The notes under the pieces are model-generated. The model ran no database searches, was not told where the DNA came from, and was given only the letters and a program-made list of their open reading frames with translations. The position numbers and the translations under genes are program-made. This document shows positions 22,625 to 31,724 of a DNA stretch of 64,000 nt, one piece after another. Source of the stretch: Prorocentrum cordatum (lineage: Eukaryota > Sar > Dinophyceae > Prorocentrales > Prorocentraceae); the NCBI GenBank assembly GCA_963575745.1, contig CAUYUJ010001336.1:1404242-1468241 (forward strand). Reading direction: 5' to 3'. How positions within the stretch are numbered: the stretch's first letter is position 1; the number at the start of each line of letters is the position of its first letter.

Positions 22625-24205
22625 CCTGCTGAGCTTGACTGAGCCTTGGTAATTGGTAAGGCTTGCAAAGCTCTGCTAAGCATTGCTTGGCCTGGCAAGC
22701 CTAGCTCACCATTGCTAACCCTGCTCGGCCCTGGTAAGCCTTGGTGGGATCTGCTAAGCCTTGCTAACCATGAGTGTGGCTGAGCATTGAGAGGGCCTGG
22801 ACAGCCCCGATAGGCACTGCGAAGCCTTGGTAAGCATTGATAAGCCTTGTTCAGCCTGGCTAAGCCGTGCCAAGATTTGCAAATCTTTGCAAGGCGTTGT
22901 TGACTTTCCCCGAAGCCCCGTTCAGCCTTGGTAAGCCTTGTCACGCCCTGTTAAATTCTGTAGCGCCTGGCTAAGCTTTGGTAACACGATGCTGAGCCCT
23001 GCAACGCTTGCTAAGCCATGCCCAGCCTTCTTGAGCCCTGTTAACCTCCGCTGCACTCTGGTACGCCCGGGCCAGCCCTGCCCAACCCTGCTACGCATTG
23101 CTAATTGTTGTTCGGCCTTGCTTAAGTTTTTTTTTGTTCTGAGCCTTGCGAAGCCCAGGTGAACCGCAGTATGTCCTGAAACCTTGATAAGCCCTGCTGA
23201 GCCCTGGTAAACTTAGCCAAGCCTGGGCAAGCCTGGCGAATCCCTGCTAAGCGTGGTAAGCTGTGTTAACCCGTGGTGTGCCTTGCTAAACCTTGTTTTG
23301 CCTCGGCAGGCTTTGCTAAGCCCTGCGAAGCCTGGCGAGGCCTTGCGAGCCCTTAGCCCTAATGGGTGTTGGTGAGCTTTACTATAACTTAGCAGGCCTT
23401 GGTAAGCCTTGCGAAGCCTTCCTGCTGGACCTTGCTCAGCACTGCGCAGCCTTGGTACTGCGCCTTGCTACGTCCTGGCCCAGCCTGCTCAGCCTTTGCA
23501 AGCTTTGCTAAGGCCAGTAAGTTCTGGATGGCCCTGCTCATATTGGTGCGTTTCGCAAAACCAATCTTAACATGAAGACCATTGCTGAGCACTGTTAGGC
23601 GTTGCTGAGCCTTGTTCTTGGCCAGCTTCGCTAAGCCCTGCGAGGCGTTGTGAAGCTTTCAAGCCCTGCTGAGCGCTGCTGAGCTCGGCTCAGCCCTGCT
23701 AAGTCTCGGTCTGCCGTGCGATGCCATTGTAAGCCTATTATGGGTTGGTAAACCTTGCCATGTTCTTACTGCATCTGGCTAAGCACCGCCCAGGCCTGAC
23801 AAGCTCTGCAAAGCCTTGGTGTGGCCTGGTACGCCCTTCAGAGCATTGGTAAGCGCTGGTAAGACTTGCTAAGCCTCGGTAAGCTCTGTTTAGCCTTGCC
23901 TAGCTTCGTAAACCTTACCAAGCTCAGCTAAGCTTCGTAAGCCATGCTGTGCCCAGCGAAGCTTTGCGGAGCCCCCTGTTGTAAGTCTTGCTCAGCCTAG
24001 CTAAGTCCTGGCAGACCCTGCTAAACCGTGCCGAGCTCTGCTGCACAGTACAACTCCCTGGCGAGCTTTGCTGAGCCTTGCTAAGCCCAGTTCAGCCCCG
24101 CCCAGCGTTGGTGAACTCGCCATGCCTTGGTCAGCCCTGGTCAGCCGTACCAGGTTCTGCTAAGGCCTGGTAAGCCTTGCCAGGCCCTGGATAAGCCATG
24201 GTCTG
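22625..24205 (+). repeat. Degenerate 10 bp tandem repeat, consensus CCTTGCTAAG
   Basis: About 1.6 kb that divides into consecutive 10 bp words such as CCTTGGTAAG, CCCTGTTAAA, CCTGGCTAAG, CCATGCCCAG and CCCTGCTACG. Individual words diverge strongly, but the 10 bp phase is held over long runs (for example about 22930-23150) with only occasional single-base slips. That gives roughly 155 units. No coding sequence or other structure is present. Confidence 0.93.
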
Positions 24206-24229
24206 TGCTGCGTCGCAGCAACATGGCTT

Positions 24230-24975
24230 TGGGAAGCCGGTATTTCGTATTGGTTCCTTGGCAGGGAAGCCTTCACCTGTAGTCCGTATGAGGGAGTCCT
24301 TCTGCAAGAAACCTTTGCCGGCAGTCCTTCGTAGGGACCCGATACACATTAAATCATAAGACGGATTTGTCAGGTTGGGATCCGCACTGAGGGGTCAGAA
24401 GCATGGCATCCGAGGTAAGGAGCCTTTGTAAAAATAAAATGAGGCGTCCTTCCGACAATGTTCGTCAGCACGGATTCATTCGTAAGGATTTGCTAGTAAT
24501 GAGTATGACGCAGGGGGTCCTTCATAAGGAATTCGTTACATGGTTCCTTTGACGAGAATCCTCCGCAGTGGGGAACCGTAAAGGTTCTTTTGTATTGGAG
24601 TCCCAAGCGGGAATATTTAATACACCGGCCAATAATAAGGAATCCGCATAAGCGAGTAGTTGTTAGTGAATTTGCGAATATGGATTTAATAGCAACGAGT
24701 CCGTAGTAGGGAACCGTTAGAAGAAAATATTTGGTGAGGGACCTTTGGTCAGGGATCCTTAGCTCGGGAACTTTCGCTTGACGTCCTTACTACGGAATAT
24801 TGTGGCAGGATTCCTTGGTATGCACGCTGGAGATGAATCGCAAGGATTCTTCAGTACGGCGTCCTTGGTAAGGAGTCCGAATTATGGAATCCGATGTAAG
24901 GAGTCGTTCGTAAGGAATGTTTCGTGCGTGATCATTAGCAAGGGTTCCTTAGCATGGGAATCCTCAGCAGGGAAT
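24230..24975 (+). repeat. Degenerate 14 bp tandem repeat, consensus near GAATCCTTNGTAAG
   Basis: Directly after the 10 bp array the sequence divides into 14 bp words such as GAATCCGATGTAAG, GAGTCGTTCGTAAG, GGTTCCTTAGCATG, GGATCCTTAGCTCG and GAATTCGTTACATG. There are roughly 50 units, with isolated length changes near 24430-24475 and 24845. GGAATCC and its complement GGATTCC make many words partly palindromic. No coding sequence is seen. Confidence 0.9.
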
Positions 24976-25235
24976 CGCCGCCGTCGCCCTCGTGGATGTC
25001 GTCGCCGTCGTCACCGCTCCTCTGGTTTTTTTTTCGGTCCCTTCATAAGACCTCCCAGCCTCCCGCCCAAAAATGTCCGATCGCGGTCATCGATTGTTTG
25101 CTTCGGAGGGGAGGGGGAAACAACAAATCATATTTGTGTGTTTCTTCTCCCCCCCCTCAAGCACCACCAGTGGACTGGGGCTCAAGCGCTCCGAGAACTT
25201 TGTAACCTCGGGTGCCCAGGTCCCAAGCCCCGGGC

Positions 25236-25370
25236 TGAGAGGGTGAGCGTGCGAGAGAGAGAGAGAGAGAGAAAACAAAACAAAAAAAACAGAGAGAGAG
25301 AGAGAGGGAGAGGGAGATAGAGAAAGAAAGAGAGATAGAGTGAGAGGGAGGGAGGGAGAGAGTTCAGAAA
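25236..25370. repeat. GA-rich microsatellite
   Basis: (GA)n runs interrupted by AAAACAAAACAAAAAAAAC and GGGAGAGGGAGATAGAG stretches. Open frames through it are Arg/Glu repeats only. Confidence 0.9.
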
Positions 25371-25451
25371 GGGAGCGGAACACGAAGCGGCCAGAGTGGC
25401 AGAAAAATGAAGGAATCAGTTTCGCTGGGGGCGGGGTTCGACCGTGAACCC

Positions 25452-25830
25452 CCCACGCAGACCCAGCCCAAACCCCGCGGCTTCCTGAGGGGCTGCCAAG
25501 TGCGCAACTGCCGCCATTTGTGTGTGGGCCCCTGGGTGGTCCAGCGGAGTTAGGGGGTACGCAGATCCAGCCGAGACCTCGCGGCTCCTTGCGGGGCTGC
25601 GAAGTGCGCAACCATCGCCTCTTTCGTGGTTTTCTGGGGGTCACGGCGGAGCGAGGGAGTCCGCAGATCCAGCCGAGACCTCGCGACTCTTTGCGGGGCT
25701 GCGAAAGGGCAACGGTCGCCATTTTCGCTGGCTTCCGGGGTGGGCGCGGTGGAGCGGGGGGAATACCCTGACCCGGCCGAGATTTGGCGTCGCCCTGGGG
25801 GTTGCGAAGTGCGCAAGTGTCCCTCCCCGC
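25452..25830. repeat. ~105 bp tandem repeat, four copies
   Basis: Copies begin near 25455, 25560, 25661 and 25770. Each carries the block (A/C)GCAGATCCAGCCGAGACC, then GGGGCTGCGAA, a GCGCAAC..(T/C)CGCC block and a GGCGGAGCG..GGG block. The unit is shared with 22165-22420. Confidence 0.85.
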
Positions 25831-27555
25831 CCTTCCCCTTGGGGCAGGCGCCCCGGCCAGGGCTTCGAGGGTGGAGCCTGCCGTGGCGACGAGAGCCCTG
25901 CAGGAGGCCAGCAGAGCAAGGCAGTACCGCCAGCAGCCAGCTCAGCCCACACGAGGACCCCCACTGCCACCAACGTCATCTTCAGATCCAACCCCCCTCC
26001 TGTTCTCGAGGAGGAGGAGGAGGAGGAGGAGGAGGAGGAGGAGGAGGAGGAGGGGGGATACGGGGCGTGTGTTCTCACACACGCCCCGTATCCCCACCCC
26101 CCTGTTCTCGATCCTCCGCCCTGGCCAGCTCGCGGTGACTGGGGGAGGGTGTGATGAGGTGGGGGAGGCAGAGGAGGAGGGGGGAGACGGCTTTGTCTTA
26201 GTCAAGCCGCTCGGCGCGCACACCCGTGGCGCCGGGTGGGAGAAGGCCTCCTCCTCCTCCTCCCATCCAGTCCCCCCCGGTTGCCTCGTCCCGCGGGCCA
26301 TGGCCTCGCACTCTGCGAGTTCGCCGTCGTCTGCTTGCCTTTCCCTCCCAACAGCAACGACGACGATCGGTATAATCGTTATCGTTATTAATCGTCCATC
26401 TTTGTTTGAGTTTCGCTCTTGTGGTTGTCTCAGCTTGTCTCCGTCTCCCTCGCCGGGCGACGCGTGCTGTCTGCCCCCCTCTCTCCCCCCTTCCTTTCCT
26501 CCGCCGGCCAGCACAACGAGTCCACACGCTGACGCAAGGACCACTGTTGCTTCAGGAGGGGCTCGGGTAACTAGGTGGTTGCTTCTGACCTCGGTCGGGG
26601 GACCTCTTCGGGGGCGAGGCTCGCCGAGGCCAGAAGAGCCGCTTCGTTCCCCATTCTGGGTTCCTCACGACGGCTGCACTGCCGTGGAGCCGGCGGCGCG
26701 GCGCACGCGTGTGGCTTTCCATGCCCGCCTTGCCGAGGTGGACTGCCTCTTCATGCCCCTCGTCATGGCCGTCTACGGCTTCCTCGCAGAGATCGTCGGC
26801 TGCTGGAACGTCATGCCGCGTGCTCGGATCAGCATCGTCTAACCCATCCCCATCCCTGCTTAGATTGTGGTGTTCTTACCCTCTGACGCGTAGCGGTCGT
26901 CACCTAGGCGAAATCACCACCCACCATCACCCCGGAAAAGGTAACGATCGGACGTAGTTTGTGGGGGGGGCTCGGATCCCCCCTCCTCGCATGCTTGTGC
27001 TCGCGCGCACACTGTGGCGATCGCAGCGCACCTCCGACCCGACGTGCCCCACCCCGCCCAAGCATTACCGTCACTCGGCCACGCCCTCCGTCTAATGACC
27101 GCTACCTGGAATCGTAGAATATAATTTCACTGGGCCATTGCATCTCCGTCCCCCCCCGACCCCACCCTCCCAGGAGTCAGGCATGGGCCCAGCGAAGCCC
27201 GACGGAACAGGTACATATCCTCACCTGGGTGTGAAGGTCGGCCAGAGGATCAAGGTTACGCCAGTGGGGACAGGGATCGGTGCAACGATGCTCATCGGCA
27301 CCCAAGGCGTTGTGCGATCGCCCACTCGTGGAGGGAGGCGGGTCGCGGTGGTCGTCCTCCTCCCGCGTGGCCTTTCTTGGCGCCCTCCCGCGGTCGGCCA
27401 GATCAGGCCGCACGTCCAGCGGTCGCAGTCAGCAGGCGTACGCTGCGCAGTGGAGAGCCAGTTCTTCCCTCTGCCAGTCGATGTTGACTCATGGGCTGCA
27501 ACTGCGCTTGTCTTGTCTCGCCCTCCTCCATCTTCCTCCTCCTCCTCCTCCTCCT
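25831..27555. other. Intergenic; GAG microsatellite, otherwise no recognised gene
   Basis: Bases 26010-26053 are a GAG microsatellite that runs straight into the hairpin at 26054. Long frames cross this interval on both strands but show no domain. A TCC microsatellite is at 27527-27567. Nothing else is supported. Confidence 0.4.
26054..26095. repeat. Perfect 19 bp hairpin, 4 nt loop
   Basis: Arms 26054-26072 and 26077-26095 are exactly complementary (GGGGATACGGGG..., mirrored by ...CCCCGTATCCCC) around the loop TCTC. The words CTGTTCTCGA lie on both outer sides (25999 and 26102) as direct copies. The function is unknown; cruciform extrusion or a stable RNA stem is possible. Confidence 0.9.
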
Positions 27556-27569
27556 CCTCCTCCTCTGCA

Positions 27570-27960
27570 GTTCGAGCTTTGGGGATCCGGAATACCAGTA
27601 GTAAGCTTTTGACGGCGACTGTGAATGATGCTATCCGTCGACCTCTGGACCGTTTCGTTCCTGGGGACCAACGCGGCTTCATGAGAGGCCTAAATTTCTT
27701 CATGAAATTCCTGGAAGTTGATGTGTCATCCCGCACACGCTCAGCTCGACCTGGAGCTGATGATGGTTGTGCTGTTCTTTATGCTCTTTACTACGGGCAT
27801 GCGTTCCCTAGCTTGTCTCAGGAGTTTGTAATGCTCGTGCTTGTGAAGATGGACTTAATCTGGCTTTATCCCGCCATGCTGCCTTATCAGTCGGGCTTGA
27901 TAGCAACGAGTCGTTATCACGAAGATCTCCCAGAAGTTGTATCCAACCGTTTGGGCTGCC
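27570..27960 (+). pseudogene. LINE-type reverse transcriptase relic (second family)
   Basis: The translation VRALGIRNTSSKLLTATVND, then FVPGDQRGFMRGLNF and LEVDVSSRTRSARPG, then CAVLYALYYGHAFPSLSQEF, follows the N-terminal half of a non-LTR RT. The pattern is RPLxxxNTxxK ... QRGFxxGR ... VLxDFxxAFPS. The catalytic Asp of motif A is replaced (LYALYY where LYDF is usual). No later motif follows in frame after about 27960. It is a fragment that starts just after a TCC microsatellite and differs from the RT relic at 2.8-3.5 kb. Confidence 0.8.
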
Positions 27961-28394
27961 CTTCGTCCCTCTCCGCGCCGACGCCGCCTGCCCCGCCTTC
28001 CCAGCCCGCCCGACCGCCCCGAAACAGACCGACGTCTTCCTCCACCTTCCTCCTACTCCTCGTTCGTTCGTTCGTTCCTGAGGGGAGAGGGTCGAAGCCT
28101 ATGCAGGGATGAGAGCGAGAAAGAGCAGGATGGAAACAGAGGCGACGAGGAACCCAAGAGGCACCCCAGAGACCCCAGAACCAGAACAGGAACCCGCCAA
28201 CGCACCCCCCCAAGAGGAGAGAAACAAGGAGGAAGAAAGAAAGAGCAGGAAATGAGGGAGGCCGCAGGGGAGGAGCGTAGGCAGCAACCCGACGACCCCA
28301 GGACAAAGGGCCCCCAAAGGCCCAGCCGCGGAAACCAGGCCCGGAGGACCACCAGCAATTCGAGCCGCGTCCAGCAGCTCGGAATCTCTACACG

Positions 28395-29583
28395 TCAGCA
28401 CATCAGACAGAGGCAACTGTGCTGCCGCACTCCCGGCTCAACTCGCATCCCATTCGATGAGCTTCCAGTAATCTCAAATCCCGTTCGGGGTACACGTTGC
28501 CCGGCCATCGCAGGCCATCGTCGCGAAGTCAACCGTGACCGGACCAAGGCACTGTGGGCGGCCTTGAGCCGGTTCTGCTGTGCACCATCTGCAGGCGACG
28601 CGAGGCTGTGGATGAGCGGGCTCTCTGACTTTGCCGACTCCCTCAGGGAAGCAGCCCTGGTATCGGCCAGAGCGGCGATGGCTTCGGACTCCAGCAGCTT
28701 GTATCGCACCAGCGCCTCCTCGAGACTGTTGGCTGACACCGCGCCCAGGATGTCTGGAAGTGCAGAGGCGGCAAACTCAGACAGCATCATGACTGTTTCC
28801 TCGGCCCACTGGATGAGCCTGGCAGCGTAGTTCTCATCTTCGTGCGCAGCTTCCTCCGTCAGAGCAAGTGTGGCGATTCGCTTCCGCCCCGCCTCTGGAG
28901 TCAAACACTCCGCCTCTGGAGTCAAGCATTCCGCAGACGTCGTAGCAGCAGCTGGGCGCACAGCGCCAACACCTCCGTGATGGGCGGCACCACCACGTCC
29001 CCGATTATCGGCACCCGCATCTTCACGATGAACGGCACCAGCACCTCCGCGAGGCTTAGCACCTCCACGAGAATCGGCACCAGCGCCTCCTACATGATCT
29101 GCACCAGCACCTCCTCGATGATCGGCGTCGGCCCCTCCACGGTGACCGGTAGCATCCGCTCCACGCAGATCGGCGCCTCCACGATAATCAGTTCCAGCAC
29201 CTTGACGAAAAGGATCGGCGCCAGCATCGGCACCTCCTCGACGATCGGAACGACGATGAGCAGCACGGGCTCCTCTACGAAGACAGGGACCAGCCCCTCC
29301 ACGAAGATCGGCGCCAGCACTTCCAATATGTTCGGCACCAACACTATCTCAGATCTGGCGCATGGAGAAGGAGACATGCGCCTCGCCAGAGGAGTTGCCG
29401 TGCCCGTGATCCACGACGCAAATGTCGATAACGGCGGCGGCGAAGGAGTTCAGCATGCACGGATCGAAGTGCGGGAGGAGCACGAAATGGGCAGTTATCC
29501 GTGTACGAGTTGAGCCGGACCCGACATTGCTTTCCAGCAGCGAGTTGCTCAATTGTTGAAAGCAAGCGGGAGGCGGAAACCAT
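28395..29583 (-). CDS. Hypothetical protein with Gly-Ala-Asp-His-Arg repeats and a helical C-terminal domain
   Basis: A minus-strand frame is open from about 29353 to the stop at 28395. Its first ~125 residues are a loose repeat of GGAGADHR-like words (27-30 bp DNA unit, 28995-29345). Two AECLTPE copies follow. Then comes a helix-rich Ala/Glu segment (ALTEEAAHEDENYAARLIQW, LEEALVRYKLLESEAIAAL). A spliced-leader-like stretch at 29606-29588 is followed four bases later by an ATG (29583) starting MVSASRLLSTIEQLAAGK. That start is in a different frame, and the frame matching the repeat has an in-frame TGA near 29356. So an intron, a frameshift or decay separates the two parts. Function is not recognised. 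The reverse frame over the repeat (Val/Pro/Glu) is less likely because only the chosen frame continues into the helical domain. Confidence 0.4.
28995..29345. repeat. ~30 bp degenerate tandem repeat
   Basis: Plus-strand units read like ACGAAGATCGGCACCAGCAC followed by CTCC. Length varies by multiples of three, as expected for a coding repeat; on the minus strand it gives the Gly/Ala/Asp/His/Arg repeat. Confidence 0.8.
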
Positions 29584-29587
29584 GATG

Positions 29588-29606
29588 TGAGCCAAAACAT
29601 GGACGG
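29588..29606 (-). other. Spliced-leader-like relic
   Basis: The minus strand reads CCGTCCATGTTTTGGCTCA. The known dinoflagellate spliced leader reads CCGTAGCCATTTTGGCTCA and continues AAG. The match needs a two-base gap and one inserted base. It lies four bases before an ATG. This would be expected if a trans-spliced mRNA had been reverse transcribed and re-inserted. The gaps make this the weakest of the three relics. Confidence 0.45.
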
Positions 29607-29674
29607 GGGGGCGGGAGGGCGCGCGCGCGCGCCCGCAGTGGCCTGGACCCAGCAAGTGCTTGGGCAACGGGCTC

Positions 29675-29720
29675 TCCTCCTCCTCCTCCTCCTCCTCCTC
29701 CTCCTCCCCCTCCTCCTCCA
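29675..29720. repeat. TCC microsatellite
   Basis: TCC/CCT run within a longer CT-rich stretch (29670-29790). Open frames encode Ser or Leu runs. Confidence 0.9.
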
Positions 29721-29741
29721 TTCCCTTCTCATCCTCCTCGT

Positions 29742-31100
29742 CTTCGTCCTCCTTGTGCTCCTGGTCGTCCTCCTCCCCCTGCATAAGCTGTCCAGTGAGC
29801 AGTACACCTCCTAGTCCCGGGCTCCCAGGCCACCCCCTCACGCCCCAAGGGTGCGCGGCAACCAGTTCACCTACGTCAGCGCGGCCAAGCTCACCGCGGC
29901 CCCGGCAGGTGGCCTTCAGGGCTACGGCGCCACGGCCCAGGCCGAGGGCACCATCGGCCAGGATCGCACTCCTCGTCGTCGTCCTCGTCGTCGTCGCGGC
30001 CAGCACCGCGCTCGTCGACGTCGTCGGCGTCGTCGTCGTCGCGGTCTGGGACGCGCCCGCGTCATCGTCGGCGGCTCGAAGTGCGGGCCTCGAGGATCGA
30101 GGCCTGGGGGCCTGCTTGGGGCCTCTCTCGCTGGGCGTCCTCGCGGCAACGGCTGGGCCCGCCTCGAGATGCTGGCTGGGGTGCGCCGCAAGGGAGGGAG
30201 GGGGTCCAGACGACGGCAACTGTGCTCAGACGTAGATGCTGACCGGGCCCATCTGGGGCTCAAGGTCGGAGCGTGCGAATCGGGCGAGTCCAGGTCCAGG
30301 ACCAGCATACATCTCTCCATGAAGCGTTTCGGAATGGTCTCAGAGCTTTCTGGTGCGCTCTGGATAGGCCGCGGCGACCGATAAATGCCCCAGACTCGCC
30401 AGATCTCAGAGGTCCCCGATGTTTGCAGGTCCGATGTTGTCTGTGGGCTGCCGTCGTCTGGCACGTACGCCGTCCTGTCCTGGCTGGGCCAAGAAGGCGT
30501 GCACACAGATCCTGAGCCCAGGATCGGCTTGGCCACGGTTAGTGTCCTATTTCGGTCGCTGCGCTCTCCTGGCGTCGCGAAGGAGGCAAGACGGCCTGCC
30601 GATCCCAAGTCTGGGCCTCGAACGGCCTCTTTCGGGCCCATCGGTTACGAAGGAATGGCCAGTCCTGGATATGGTCCTACTTCTTCCTCCGTCCTGCCTC
30701 TCCCCCTGCTCCTCCCCAATCCCCTGCCCTCTCGCCTGCTCATTAACCCGATCCTTCTTCTCTGTGTCGCTTTCCTCCCCCAGCATCCTTCTGCCTGTTC
30801 CATTTCTGTTCATCCTCCTCATGCTCCTTTTCATCCCTCCTCCCCGAGCACCCTTCCCCCTTCCACATGGCTCCCTGGCCCCCTCCTCCAGGCAGACAAG
30901 CGGCAATGCCGACACGACCAGGGGCTCCCTCGCCAACAGGGGATGTTCTTCTGGGGGCGCCGTCTCGGGTGGCCTCAGGGCCCTCGTCATTCCCCAGGCG
31001 CCGACGCCGTCGTCGTCGCCGCTTTCCCAGCAGCAGCGGCAGGACGGCCATAGGAGGGCCGTTCTGAACGGGGTTGGGGCCGTCCTTGGCCGGCCTCCTG
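29742..31100. other. Intergenic, no recognised gene; dispersed repeat copy at 30318-30382
   Basis: GC-rich frames on both strands lack domains. Bases 30318-30382 are the second copy of the GCGTTTCGGA repeat (first copy 9600-9690). Bases 30660-30860 are C/T-rich. Confidence 0.45.
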
Positions 31101-31104
31101 GACC

Positions 31105-31110
31105 GTAATG

Positions 31111-31151
<41 letters not shown>

Positions 31152-31323
31152 TTGGACGCCGTCCAGGGTCTGCCAGTACCCAGTGCATCTTGAGGACCTG
31201 CCTGGCGGCAGCGCAAAGGTTTCACCCTCTTTTGAGCCCTGCCCATGGCCAGCCTTGGACCCCGGGATGCTGGCAAGACGTATATATATATATAGAGAGA
31301 TATACATATACGTATACATTTAC

Positions 31324-31355
<32 letters not shown>

Positions 31356-31380
31356 GTATATGCATCGATGGATGTAGACA
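31105..31380. repeat. GTC microsatellite and TA-rich microsatellite
   Basis: (GTC)n at about 31112-31147. TA/CATA-rich repeats at 31278-31360. Confidence 0.9.
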
Positions 31381-31390
31381 TATATGTACT

Positions 31391-31454
31391 CATATCCACT
31401 GCGTCTCGAGCTTTCGGGTTCTCTTTCCTGGAAGCCAGAGACGCAGTGGATATG
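31391..31454. repeat. 17 bp perfect inverted repeat, 30 bp loop
   Basis: CATATCCACTGCGTCTC at 31391-31407 is exactly mirrored at 31438-31454. It abuts a TA-rich microsatellite. It may be a short foldback element end or a stem-forming sequence. Confidence 0.9.
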
Positions 31455-31638
31455 TAGAACATCTGCTTATAGAGAAGCCCGCCGCTGATCGATGTCCACT
31501 GATCGGGTTCTTGGCTGCACGGGAGGCCACTTTGGGGGTCAATGGGTCAGGGAGACTTCGCGTAGACAGTGGCGCGAGACGTTTCGTTTCATCGGTCTGC
31601 AGCCACAGGACACTGGCAAGTGCATCTCTGCGCCAACG

Positions 31639-31724
31639 TGTGTGTGTGTGTCTGTGTGTGTGTGTGTCTGTGTGTGTGAGTGTGTGTGAGTGTGTGTGTG
31701 AGTGTGTGTGTGTGGGTGTGTGGG
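31639..31724. repeat. GT microsatellite
   Basis: (GT)n with TC and GAGT interruptions, ending in a G-rich stretch. The frames through it are Cys/Val repeats. Confidence 0.95.

Noticed and set aside
28995-29377. Val/Pro/Glu decapeptide repeat on the minus strand and Thr/Ser repeat on the plus strand as genes
   Set aside because: Both are alternative readings of the same 30 bp repeat; neither continues into non-repetitive coding-like sequence as the Gly/Ala/Asp frame does.
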